Of a stretch of 64,000 nucleotides of DNA, positions 1 to 14,000 are shown piece after piece (position 1 is the first letter of the stretch; the number at the start of each line of letters is the position of its first letter). Made by a program: the position numbers and the translations under genes. The notes under the pieces were generated by a model. It made no database searches and was not told where the DNA came from. It saw only the letters and a list, made by a program, of their open reading frames with translations. The stretch comes from Nautilus pompilius (taxonomy: Eukaryota > Mollusca > Cephalopoda > Nautilida > Nautilidae): the NCBI GenBank assembly GCA_018389105.1, contig JACATO010001046.1, forward strand, positions 248,001 to 312,000, given 5' to 3'.

Positions 1-409
1 CTTTCCTAAGTCACTTCCCAGTGTAAAAAAAAAATATATATATATTTAAGTGTTAAATATAGAAAATTCATTCTTTTAGACACAAAAGGTTTTACCTGAT
101 CATCGCTGTCCTGTAACATTTTGAAAGCCCTTTGCTTTAAATGAAGTGGTAAGCTTTCTAGTTGCTATATCATACGCTGACGTCTACAAGGCCCTTCAAT
201 TTTACACGTGAGAGAAAACCCATGTGGCCAGCTGAAGAGAAAGAGCATGCAGAAGCCATGCTGGAGATTTTCCAAACCAAATTGGTCCCCATGGGAAATG
301 AACTTGGGTTCATGACTGCACCAGTTCAGTAGCCTAAACACCAGAACACCTTGCCATGACTTTATTAGATGGGCAACAGAGTGAAAACAAACATGGCCGT
401 GATGCTTAC
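1..409 (-). other. start of RAD54L intron 19
   Basis: After the exon 19 donor I see no recognisable coding segment. A short stretch near 90-160 ends at a plausible donor, but its translation does not match RAD54 and its acceptor is weak. Confidence 0.5.
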
Positions 410-533
410 CGTCTCTGCTGGCAAAGTTTTTCAAAGAGGTCCAGGGTTTGTGTGTAGTTGGACACCAAAACCACTTTGTCGTCACTTGTTGCCTTGATGA
501 CAGCTAACAAACAGTCAAGTGCCAGGAATTTAC
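410..533 (-). CDS. RAD54L: RAD54L exon 19 (last one in the window)
   Basis: This 124-bp exon encodes [20 protein letters not shown] then [20 protein letters not shown], the start of the second RecA-like lobe. It ends with CG of a split Arg codon at a GTAAGC donor. Acceptor TATTACAG. No exon encoding the expected next segment (YVRLDG-like) is visible in the remaining 409 bases. Confidence 0.97.
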
Positions 534-1343
534 CTGTAATAGAAAAAAAAAAACAAAGATCACAATGAACCAAATGTTTAAACACCTGCACATTAATTAC
601 ATCCGCTGATGTTTCAGGTCTAACAAATACAAAAGAAAAACTGTTGCAGCCCTAACAGAAACATTTTAAGACTGTGTTACAGAGGTAGTGAAATTTAACT
701 GAGCATGTGAGAAAACAGAAAGTAACTTTGCCTTTTGAAATTGTCTCATTACACAGATATCCCATCAAAGTAGAGAAGGCTGGTCTGTTGACAGCCCCAA
801 TTCTCACAACCCACAAAGTAAATCTCCATGTATTTGCTTTGAGTCAAGACCTGCCTGAAGTGGCACAGCCAAAACATAAAATGGCACGGCCAATTCCTTT
901 CCTAACATCAACATTCAACCGACTTAAGGTCATCTGTCACCTGGCAGGTAGCCTTGCATTCAAGACACAGACAACTTGTAGAATCACACAAGCTCGAGGC
1001 AATCCGGCGGTAAGCTACCAGGCTGCCGCAGCTGAGCCCAGATTGGTCTGGCACACCCCTCCTCAACCAGCACGGTTTTTTCTTGCTCTTCGCCAACTGG
1101 CTTTGAGGATTCCCTCCCATATCTAAACAACAGGAAGTTCCAGTAGTAGAGCATTCCACGCAAAAGTCAGAAGTTCTGGGCCCCTTGTAGAACTGACAGG
1201 GTTTCCTGACAAACAAGCAGGGCATTGTGCTCCTTCACTAGGCCCAAGTGTACGAAACAACAAACTCTACAAAGGACATTTTTGATTTTCTTGAATTACT
1301 CTGTACAATTGATGGAAAACAGAGCGAGAGAGAGATGGAGACA

Positions 1344-1406
<63 letters not shown>

Positions 1407-2279
1407 CTCAAATATCATTATTTTCATTTATTAAATTTTTTAATATTCATGGCCATTGTGCAAACAACCCCTCCTCCACCTTCTGTAAATATCCTCCCGG
1501 GACTCTGTATTCTTTTCACGCAACAGTTAACATCAAGACAAAGATTCTCAAAGACGGTTTCTAACAAACATCAAACCAACGCCAACAACGGCTAAACCGG
1601 AACCAATCCGTTCACAACCATTACCGATTTCTTTCTCCTCTAAACCAGAACCGAAAAACCTGCTGATGGTGGAAAACAAACAAACAAACAAAGTCTACCT
1701 GAGAATTCGGGCTTCACTGTTTGTGTGTTGTAGCCAGGTGGGAACAGATTGATGGCTCCTTCAAAGCCATCAACACCTTCAGCACACTTGTTGTAGATCA
1801 AATCAGGATCTGGAAGGAAAAAACAACAACAAAAAAAATGGCGTTTTCCCCTCATCAGCCACACCCACCCGATGGACCGGTACAAATTACTTCACTGCGG
1901 ACATATGTAACACGAAATAAACGAATGCTTCAGAAAGAATTTTGGACGAGCCCGCAAGATAGTCAGCCAACAACTCTTAGTGGTCAAACGTGTCTGGAAA
2001 GAAACATCACATTTCTGCTTTTCCATTTTGGTGCCGATCTTAGAGTTTTTTTTTACATCTGGCTTCCCAACTCTTCACACATTATCGTGTACACTGAAAA
2101 CCATTTCATCGAAAGCTGTGGTTGTCATCACTTCTTGCATATACGAAAAAAGTGTTGCTTTGTTTTTTTTTAGAACAAGTAGGAAAACATTACCTTGAAT
2201 GGAAACAAGTTCAGCCTGTTGATAGTAGTTTAATTTTTCATTCTATTATGTCTGCTAACTTGGCCTGTTTTTCAGGAGG

Positions 2280-2310
<31 letters not shown>

Positions 2311-4967
2311 TACTGACGATTACAAAGCTTTTTGAGCTGGGTGATAGCTGCCAGGGAGCTCACTGACGCTTTCCCCTCACTAGACATCAGAGATTCTGCT
2401 GCCTTGGACTGGATGAAATGTTTGTACAGCTCTCTCTGGATGGATGTCAAGGAGCAACAGACAACTTGTTCAACTATGGGGGAGAAAAATAAACAACAAA
2501 AAGATAAATGAACAACAATCTGGTTTTATACATCTTTCATCTGGTCACATTCTTCTGTAAATAAAACAACAAAACATAGGCAACTTTACTACTAAAGCAG
2601 ATGAATCAACTATATAAAAAGATGAAGGAAAAAAAAATTAGATGATATTATTAACTATTAGAAGTCAGAAGAGAAAAACTGTACACCAAAAATAGTTCCT
2701 TACAAGTTGTACATTTAAATCAGCTTTGCTGCACAGAATCTTTACGAACAAAATGAAAATTTCTGTTTAAGATATTTGAACCTTTAAATACAAAAGTTTT
2801 AAATTTTGACCATAGTTAGATTTGAGTCAAGTCCCTTTTCTATGCTGTCTATGATGTAATGAAGACGGCTTCAATTCAGTTGCAAGTTATTTATCTCAGA
2901 TATAAAATAAAGACCCGGATATGTTTTTTCAGGACAGCCAGTGGTCTGATGCTTACACTGCTGAACTGCCATGGATGAAGCACCCAAATCTGAATCCCAG
3001 TCAAGGTTGGCCAGCTGTGTGTGTTTCCTGCAGACTTCCAACTTTCCTGGATACATGGAGGTGGTTCCACAGATAAACTCTTGACTGGCTCACACCTTGA
3101 ACACCGCTCAAGAACCACAAACCCTACTTGGGTAACTTGCTTGGTTGCAAGGTGATACCCCAATCCCTTTTCTTTATCTAAGACATCCTCAAACCTTAAA
3201 GTTGGAACAGGGTTCACCAAGAAGAGATAAATGACTGTCATAACGACGGGATTTGCTTACTTTTCACAGGAAGGTACTTGGTAAGAAGAGCCTGGGTGCG
3301 TCTGACGATACATCGGTTCACCACAACTGCCAGCTGCAAACAGAAACAGGAGTTACAGAAGTAGCAGCTGCCCAAAGTTCTAAAGGTAAGAGAGGTATTG
3401 TGACACATCAGCGACCTGGTTGCAGTTCTTAGTGAATGCCAGCTCATATTATCTATGTACATTCTCACCTCCTTCAGCTTTTCTTTCCCAACTCTCTGCT
3501 GCTCATCTGTGGCATCAGCATCTCTTCCACGAAGAATTGGTATTTCAAATTTCCGCCTGAATTCTTGAGCTGTTCCTGGAGAGAGAAAAAAAAACAAACT
3601 TTGTGCTAGACGATCATTCAGGGCCATACTGACACAGCACCATAAATACTTCGTAGGCAGAGAACTGAATTGCCGTGTAGATTTTTTCTCTCTCCCTAAA
3701 ACTGGTTTACAATATTAAATTGTACTTGTTATAGGTCTATCTCTCCCACCCCTCAAGACATTATTCCCTAATGAAATAATGAGGGTCTGAATGTAGCTTG
3801 CTCCACTTTTGCGCTCATTTAAGACTGAAACACCCACATGCTTTCACACACAGTAATATCAGTATAAACCAAACTTGGAAAATTCTTACACAGGTAATTT
3901 TATTTATTTGGCCTTTAATGATTTAGGTACCCTCCCCCCCTCCAAAAAAAAACAGTACTGAAATTCTAAGCAGGAGACAATAACCAAAGACAGATAATGT
4001 TGAGAAAAATGTTGGGAGGTTTACCTATTGTTCTCATGCAAATATTGAAATATTAAGAAGAAATTAGTTCAGTAGTAGGCTTCTGCTTTAAGTGGCTAGA
4101 AAATCAGTTAAGAACTGCTGACTTTAAACAATTGAAATCACTGGTAGATGTTTTCTTACATGAGATTATTTACAGAAAAATGAAGAACCTCCTCTAGAAA
4201 GAGAAGCAGCAACAGAAAATCTGGTATCTCCTCTCAGAAGCAAAAGGAACAGAGGAAATACCTAGAATGCCTGTGTTGACGAAATGCAAAAGGCTGAAGT
4301 ACTCCAAGAGGTCATTCTGGATGGGAGTGCCCGACAGAAGGATACGGCGGTGCGAACTCAGCCTGCTCAGCGCTTGGTAAGTCTGGTTCTCAGAGTTCTT
4401 CAGTCGGTGTCCCTGCACGCAAACAAATGTGGAATCGTTAACGTGGTGTAGAACTCTTTCCCGCTTGTTGTCGCTGTTGTTACAAAAAAAAGGGGGGGGG
4501 GCTGGGAGCTGTCGTAGTTTAAAGGTCCCAAGAAAAAGAAAATGCCTTCATACAATTCTTAAATTAGTTAACACTAGCATAACCATCATCTACACTTGCC
4601 AGTAGCTTATTCCACTTATGAACAATTTGATAACTAAAGAAATACATTCCTGTCTACATGCCCAGGTCCCCTGCTTCAAACGAATTGTCCCTGATGTGAG
4701 AAAGGCTATTCCTTTATTCGTGCATTTTGAAAAACGATAACTAAAATATAAATGAAAGGCCTACCTCGTCACAGAACACAATGCCAACAGAACCCTTGTG
4801 CAATACATCAGCATGGAGACGAAATGTTTCATAAGAAATGATCAGGACGGAATGTAGAATACGCCTGCCATAAGGCTGCATAAACTGACCTACGAATAGA
4901 GGGGGAAAGACGGTGTGTAAAAGAAAAACCAAAGTATGGAGATAGACATAAACAGAGAAAAATTGGG

Positions 4968-5022
<55 letters not shown>

Positions 5023-8000
5023 ATCTTTGGAAAAAAGAAATCAGGGTAGAAAATGTAGAAGAAAGAAAATCATGGTACATAGGGATGTAGGAAGAAGGGA
5101 AATGGGAGTCTGTATCATCACACATTAAATCAAACAGGGATGTCATTGTTGCAATTAGAAAATGTGACACTTTGTCAAGTTACACTCATCTTTAGAAAAA
5201 GACTTATGTAATTAATTAAAACCTGGAATACATTTACATGAAAAATGAGGCAATCATGCATGGCGTGGGAGGTCAGATTGTATCAAAATACATTAATCCT
5301 TTCTGAGCCAACTCAGCCCCTTTTGGCTAGGCTGTCACGAATCATTGATGATTGCTTTCGCCTTATACTATAGATAGCACATGTAGGACACTAATCCATA
5401 TTATCACTTCTTCCAACTATTTCTATCTGTTTTGCCATGAAAGCATGCCTACCATTGCAAATTCTGCTGTAGTGATTGTATTTCATCTACGGTGGCCAAT
5501 CTGCTGCTGCATCTTTTCCTTCTGACGATGATACAAAGGTTTCAAGTGCACATAATCAGGATCTCTTGTGCAGCTGAGTCGACAGAAATTCAGACAAGCT
5601 GTGGAATGCGAAGATAGCAAGAAGAGAGGGTTGGCTGTCCCATCCTGGTGAGGTTAGAGGGCTGCTCTAAGACCAGTTCTTTATCATTTTCCTGTGCTCA
5701 GAGTGACCAACTGCTTCAAGGGAGTGAGTGATTTTACTCTACGTTTTTGACATTCTGCGCTATGAACCGAATTTTTCCTCTCATTTTCTGGACAACTCCC
5801 TCCCTCTTTTTTTTTTGATTACTGTATCCTGCTCAAAGTTATTTATGCTATTTGAGTCATTCTGTGTCTTCTTAGTTTTTTAAAATAATTTAAATCAGGT
5901 GGCCATATGGCAGATTGGCTGAGCATTTAGGTAAGTAAAATCCAGAGTTGTCTCCTCCAAAAAGGGTCCATGTTATTTCAGAGGGCTAGATGAGCACTGG
6001 TAACTTTGGTCATCAAAGCATGTCCCAATCACAAACAAAACCCCCAAATTATCATGTTTACAACCCTTTTCTTTTATGGGTGCATACTTAAAAATACTTT
6101 TTGTCCAGCGTTCCATGCCAATTGTGCAATTAACATTCTAAGGTTGACGCTTACCTAGTTTAGCATCTATTTCCTTCTTTGTCCCTGAGTCTATGACGAG
6201 GAGACTGACCTTTGTATCGAGCCACTTTTTGATTTCATTCGCCCAGTTCTAAAATAAAAAGGGACAGTTGCAGAGAGATAGAGTTACCTTTACCAGTGTA
6301 TGGATTTGATTTCCAGACAGGTACATTATTAGAGGTTAGCTTCCTGGCCCAAACAGTAAGTAGCGCACTTGGTTCTTCAAACATGAACAGCTGTTAAAAC
6401 TGGAGAAATCGAAGAGAAAGATTCGTTGTTTCACCATACATTAATACTTTTACAGTATTCTATAAATTAAAAGCTAACCCCATCCATCTGAATTAGCACA
6501 AGGAATTGGCCTGATGCTTATACCAGTCAAAGGAATCAGAGATGTCACTCTAGTTTAAGACCAGTCTTTTTACAATAGCAAAAGGGATCAAAACACTAAA
6601 GCCTGCTCTGAGCACAGTTCTGTGATGATCATAAATTAAAAGGCGCCCTTACTTTAACGAGACTGCTGGGAGCTACAATCATTGCTGTACGGAGCGTGGG
6701 ACAAGCATCAGGACTCTGACACTGAAATACATAAACAAAAAACCAGTCGGATAAAAAGAAAGAAAGAGAACACAGTATTTTATAATAATTTTAGATCAAA
6801 TGATCAGTCTTCTGCATAAACCCAATAAGTTGAAACCCAAGTTATCAGAGGTTTATGCACTTTCCTAATAAAAACCCCCTCAAAAGTATTCTTTAGATCT
6901 CATCTGTTATAATCTAGAGAAAACACCCTACTTAAGGAAAAGAACTAAGAAACACGTGGCAGCTTCTGCAGACTGGTTAATGTGATAAAGAGATGTTCCT
7001 AAGCCGGGAAGACTGTATTCTTGATGTTTGAGATTACTTTAAAGAATTAAATTTGTATTCAACAAGCTGGGATGCTGAGTGATAATAAGGACAACTATAA
7101 AAGATGTTCAAATCAAACCCAGCTAGAAAAAAAGAATAGCTGTAATTGCAACTGGCCAGGTTTCATCTGAATGCTCTATAATACAATGACCAATGGTTTG
7201 TCGTATAATTTGACAGGGGGACAGATTTGAACTTTCAAGTTAGAGATGAAAATTTCAATTGGTTTAAACATTGCAGTGCTTCCAAATGAGCATTTTCTCC
7301 CCCCCCTTTTTTAAAATGGGGAGCAGACAAGTTACAATTTTACCGAAACTGCTGCAGAGATGTACTACTTCTGTTGTCAGCCAATGTAAAAAAAAAAACA
7401 GTACGATGTGCTGACGGAGAAGCAGACATCGTCAAATCTGAAATAAAAGCATTCCTAGGAATTCTGATACACTTTGAACTGAGACCCAGGGTGAGTGAGT
7501 ATTAGCGAATGCTGGTTGACTGAATGGCTCCGACAGAAACTGTCAGAAAATTGCTTTGACAAACAACATGTATAATCCGTCAGAAGTAGAGAGACCCACT
7601 CACCAATAAAGTCCACATTAATGTGATGCACTGTAGAGTTTTACCAAGACCCTGAAAAAAAAAAAAACATTATAATAATAATAATAATAAGATAAGTTCA
7701 CATGATCACAGCTTTATTTTAGCTGCACTTCAATATAAATAGAAGAAAAATTCAGCAGTGTGAAGATGCTTTTTTGCAACTCACCATTTCATCTGCCATG
7801 ATACAGCCATAGTTGTTCTCTATTTGCTGTCCTACCACGCAGTCGTACATAAACTTAACTCCCTGTAACAACAAATTTTGGGGTGGAGGGGGAAAGAAAA
7901 AAGAGAGAAAGAAAGGAAGATAATTTGTTTTTCTTCAGAGATGTTAAGAGTATCGTCTAGTAAAAAAAAAAAAAAAAACTAATTAAGGAGACATAAACAG

Positions 8001-11000
8001 TAACAAACTGTAGGCAGGGGCTGAACAAACCACAGCTGATGTTCCATTAACTGCAGTTGGGAACATCAAGATCTCAAGTGTTACAACCACCTTTCTATTT
8101 CCGAACCTGGGCAGTTTCAAATGTATAGACTTTTTTTTTTGGTTGGTTGGTCTGTTTGTTTATAAGGGATCCAAAAAAGATCAGGTTAATTAAATAATAT
8201 GATAATAATATCCAGAAGTGTTGGGTTCCTTGTGGTGCAGGGTAGACAGTGTTCTCTGATCGAGAACCATGGCACTACACTCCCTCATCAGGGTTGTCTC
8301 CCTTGTAGAGTCTGGCATGTGACATAACAGCAGTCCATTTCTGTCTGACCAAAACAAGAATCAAATTTTCTTCAGTTAAAAAAGCTAGAAGAAGCTTCAT
8401 GGAATCTTCTTATCCCAGAGAAACATTCGTCTCATGCCTACAATCAATGTATCATAAATTTAAAAAAAAAATAAAATAAATATTATACTTCTCTATCAGA
8501 TTTTATCTTCAGGTTGGCAGAGGAGAGTTTGGCTCCTCTACCTGGATAAAAGTAACAGTGAGTATTCAAAATGACAAAGTTTTGAATAGAGAGGCATTTT
8601 TTTTTTTGTACATCAATGTCTGTTAGGAAAAACCCTGGTGAGGCAAGCTTAAGGCCACAGTTGTTCATCAGAGAGCATATCCTATCCAATAAAGGCCCAG
8701 CCAGCACTTCAGAAGGGAACAAAGACTATTTCTCTCTGTCCTTTTTTTATTACAAAATAAGTTTAACCACCATCAAACCTAACCACACCATAAGATGAAC
8801 AGTCTAGAAGGGTTTGTTTCTACTTTCCTATCAAAATTACATGTCTGTATCCAACAAATGCCACCTATAGATTATCACACTGGTAGCAAAATAAGATTAC
8901 AAACAGCACGGATAACCCAGCCTTATAGACAATAAGATTATCTTATCCAAGTGCCCAGCAACTCCAGGAACCTGCTCCACAACACTGGGTCTCTCCAATT
9001 AGAAAATAATAAAGGGTTTCAGACCAGACTAGCAAAAAACATTTTCCTATTTATGAAAACAAACAAACTGGTCAATAAAACAATGCAAACAGTAAATATT
9101 TTTCATCACAAAGTTTGCAGAAATGGCACAACCTGCAAGTGCGTTATCAGTAAATTTTACCTACCATAGTCTTATCTGTATTTTGTGCACAAATAATCAG
9201 ATGGTGGATCATCAAATTCTGTGTATCAACAACAAAAAGCTCTGAATAACACCACAGATGCCATTAAAAGAAGCCGCCCGATGAAATCAACACAACATGC
9301 AGAGTACAAATAAATTTTTAGTATACAAGTGCGCCAAACTGTGTTTTAATTACTGGTTGAAAATGGTGCATTCAAATTGTAATATTTTAATTTTTTAAAA
9401 TATATTTATTCACCTTTCTAAATTTAAAGGGATGTAATCATGTGATCTCCTGAAAGAAATATTGGGTACACTGGTGAAGTTATCGTAAAAATGAGCACAC
9501 AATCATATTTACCAAACCTGACATTCTTTCTTCCCATGTAATGCTGAAAACAACCAAATTATTGTCTGTCATTTTGTAATATTGCTAAGATAATTCTGAA
9601 GGGGCTGTGCTAGCGAGCAGACAGGAGATGACCAAGTTACTTAGTTCTAGGATTGCGTTTTGAGGTCTATCCAACCCGACAGGGATTCCTGCCAAGCTTA
9701 AAAATTACAATTCAAACTTAATTGACATGCACTTTCTAAGTAACCCTTTAACTACTACATACCTCCCTTTGATGCGGTCGAAGAACTTTTGACAGCACAG
9801 GGTCAACCACAACATGAACAGGAAACTTCTCTCTGTTTTGGTTTAAAAAGATTAGAAAAAAAAAAAAACATTAGAGGTGATGTCAGACTAGATATGATTA
9901 CAGCGATTGCATTTCATTTTGAACACTGTCCCTTATACAAACAAATATAAAACAAAATTGTTAAAATGGTAGAATAAAATTAAAATTGAAACTGGTTTGC
10001 TTCAAGTTGATGTGAAGAACAGCAATTTGGATAATAAATGTTTAATTTGTTTTCAAACTCTTCAGTAAGTGACAGCTCAAATTTGTTACTAGGTTCAAAA
10101 TCTACTTCCATCTGGGAGGACAGGTCCTATGACTTTAATACACTGCATATTTTTGTTGCTGATAACAGCACATCTTCTGGTAGACTAAGAGGAGAAAAGA
10201 CAAACACAATACTATAGCTACAGAATTATTCTAAAGAGTTTTCTCCCTTAGTCTCTGGCAAGACTAGCCTAAAAAAGAACTGAGACATTTGAATTTCATT
10301 AGTTTTATTTAATATATAAAAAACTTTTTTAAATGAAAAAGTTATGAAAGCTGAGAGTCTGGAATCACTTGAAGAAATGAAGCAAACAAGTATTGCTTTA
10401 ACAGTAGAATTATCATCACTGCTGTTGTTGGTGGGAGGGGAGGTTTTGAAGAATAAATAGATCACTGAGAGGGAGAGAGAACTACACCAGCCCTCCACGT
10501 TACATCCCACCAATAGACCATTTTTTTGTTTCAATGATGAACTGATTGAATAAAACGGAACTCACGAACTCATCTTTAGCTGATCGTGTGCTGACAATTC
10601 AGGTGGGGAATACAACACCAGGGCCCCTTCTTCAAAGGGGTCATGAAGGGGCTGCCTGTTGCCCTGGCGTTTCACTCCGAGAGCCTTGGCCAAAGTTGGT
10701 CCTTTGGAAAGAGAGAAAAAGAAAAAAAAAGAGAGAGAGAGAGAGAGAGAAGTGAATAAAGAATCAGAGTGAGATTATATTTTAACTCTTTCCTCCTCAA
10801 TCTTAGAAACTAATGCACAATTTCAGTATCTCAAACCACGTGGACCATCATCCCGCTCTCTTGTATAATACACCAATTAAATACATTTGCAAGCAAGAGA
10901 TGGCTGCTGAAAACTATTTAACTTACTTTAATGAATTCTATCCTATTCTGGTCAGATCTCAAGCCAGCCTATTTTTTCAATGTCATTTCAAAGCAAGCAG

Positions 11001-14000
11001 AAATTAATTGTTGTTTTTTTTTTTTTTTTTAGAGAGACAGATGAAAACAAATATAACTGAGATATTTCCCTTGTGGATGCATTCCAGCTATATACAAATT
11101 CTGACACAAACCGCTATTCATTTTCAATTCTACTTTCTTAAAGCTAAAACCATTGTTTAGGAGAGTTGAGGATTAGCCCAATCACAGAAAAGCATCTGAT
11201 GGATATGTCTGAGAGATTCTGTAGACCATAGGAAATACTCACCTGAATAGTTTGGTATGGGTATTTTGAAGGGTTTTGAGAGAATTTTATGAATGAAGGC
11301 TTCCTAAAAAGAGAGGGAGAGAAAAACAAAACAAAACGTTAGTAACATACGACTGAAAAGATGGCGCGACAAAATATTTAAAGGGAAATGGGCAAAACAT
11401 GTTAAATAACGCATATATTTTAAAACTTTCAACGTTTCCCTGCACACTGCTCTTGAAACTTACCAAAATTTTAAGCAAGCTATTTCTCAAAAGAAAAAGA
11501 AAAACAAGACAAAGAGCTAGTAACATTTATTAACTTCCAGAACGGTTTTACAGGTTCTTAGACTGGGGTGGAAGAGGGGACAGTAAAGTCGAGTGAGCTA
11601 GGGTTCGTTAACACAACCCTGTTCATGAAGTCTCCATTACAGCATCAAGCTCGACAAATCTTTCCCAACAATTCACAATACTTATTTCTCTAATTTTGAT
11701 TTCTTCTTTCTCATCTCACTGGCAGATTCAACAGTACATGACCTGAGTGAGGCAGAATGATCAGCCCCGCCCTTTGTCCAAAGACATGAATGTCCACAAT
11801 CCAGGTATTTCTACAGTTTGGATGCAGTCTCATTCCAATCAGTATAAGGCTTAGTTGTTTGTGGTTCCAACAGGATGGTGGCCCCACCATGCTTTGGCAG
11901 CACCACCTTCCTGTTGTTGTGAAGAACCAGAATGAAGTCAGACATCCCTTGATGCCCAGTTTTATTGCCTTCAGCTGGACACGATATCATAAGGATGCAC
12001 AGTTTTTAAAAAAACTAGTAGCTTGTCATCCATGACCATTTTTGTTTTTTAAATTAAAACCAACCTCTACTATGATGTAAACAATCTTGCTTACCTATGT
12101 AAGGTGACCTTTAACCTTTCTGCAGATGCACACATCCACACTGATTTAAAATAAAAGTTATCTTACAAAACAATAAATCAAAAATTATTTTCAAATAATG
12201 TGAATAAAACATGCATTTTTCCAGATGCAGTTCTGCTTTAATTTCTGCTAATGCATTGGCTGTCAAATATCGGCATTAACAACACAGCCAGTCTAAGGGT
12301 TTTGTCAATGTTGGCCATGGCAGGGAGCAAAGGTTCTAGCAAATGTTTCCTCCTTTTCTAGTTTTCTGACATGGGTTAAGGTTATTTTAATTACCAACGC
12401 TGAAATAATGACGTCTGTATTTAGTGCCACATTATGGTGCTAGGAGAGCTTGGCAGCGAGTCACACACACACACATTATATACAGGTGCATCTCAAAAAA
12501 TTAGAATATCGTGGAAGAGTTCAATATTTTTGTCAGTTATTTCAGAAAGTGAAAATTGTATATATTCTAGACTCATTACATGTAAACTAAAATGTTTCAA
12601 GCATTTTTAAAATTTTAATTTTGATAATTACAGCTGACAGCTAAAAAAATTAAAAAAAAATATAAAAAACATCTCTCAAAATATTAGAATATTCCATTTC
12701 GAGTTTGACTAAATCACTGTTTATGCAGTATAAATACCAAGAGTCTCTCAGTCTGGTTCAGTACACACAACCACAATCATGGGGAAGACTGCTGACTTGA
12801 CAGGTGTCCAGAAGACACTCATTGACCACAGAAGGTCATTGCTGAAAAGGCTGGCTGTTCGCAGAGTGCTGTATCAAAGCATATTCATGGAAAGTTGACT
12901 GGAAGGGAAAAGTGTGGTAGGAAAAGGTGCACAAGCAAAAGGGATGACCGCAGCCTTGAGAGGATTGTCAAGCAAAGCCGATTCAAGAACTTGTGGGGAG
13001 CTCCACAAGGAGTGGACTGAGGCTGGAGTCAGTGCATCAAGAGCCACCATGCACAGACATGTCCAGGAAATGGGTCACAAGTGTCGCATTTCTACTGTCA
13101 AGCCACTCCTGAATCAGAGACATCATCAGAAGAGTCTTACCTGGGCTAAGGAGAAAAAGAACTGGACAGTTGCTCAGTGGTCCAAAGTCAATGCTGTCGT
13201 CTACCAGATTTTAGAGCACTTCATGCTTCCGCCTGCTGACAAGCTTTATGGAGATGCTGATTTCCTTTTCCAGCAGGACTTGACACCTGCTCACAGCGTC
13301 AAAAACTACTAGTAACTGGTTTGCTGACCATGGTATTACTGTGCTTGATTGGCCAGCCAACTCGCCTGACCTGAACCCCATAGAGAATCTATGGGGTATT
13401 GTCAAGAGGAAGATGAGAGACACCAGACCCAACAATACAGACGAGCTGAAGGCCGCTATCAAAGCAACCTGGGCTTCCATAACACCTCAACAATGCCACA
13501 GGCTGATCACCTCCATGCCACGCCGCACTGATGCAGTGATTCGTGCAAAAGGAGCACCCAGTGCATAAATGAACATACTTTTCAAAAGTTCGACATTTCT
13601 ATATTATAAATCCTTTTTTTATTATTGATCTTATGAAATATTCTAATATTTTGAGATAGTGGATTTTTGATTTTCATGAGCTGTAAGCTGTAATCATCAA
13701 AATTAAAACAAAAAAGGGCCTGAGATATTTGGATCTAGAATATATGAAAGTTTCACTGTTAAATTACGGAAAAAAATTAACTCTTCCACGATATTCTGAT
13801 TTTTTTGAGATGCACTTGATAGGGCATATACCGCTTTAATTTAGATAACTACAGATCTGTTTAAAGAAGCTAATCCCAAACATCCATCACGATAATAATA
13901 AAGCCCAGTTGACAAAAGGGATCGGGGAAAAAAGAAAAGTTAAACCAAAAAGAGAGTATTGTCACAGCCGTCAATCACAAACAGTTTCTTTCTAAAAAGT

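Noticed and set aside
90..170. Possible further RAD54L exon ending at a GTAAAA donor
   Set aside because: The translation (LKQRAFKMLQDSDDQ in one frame) does not match the expected next RAD54 segment, and the acceptor has no pyrimidine tract.
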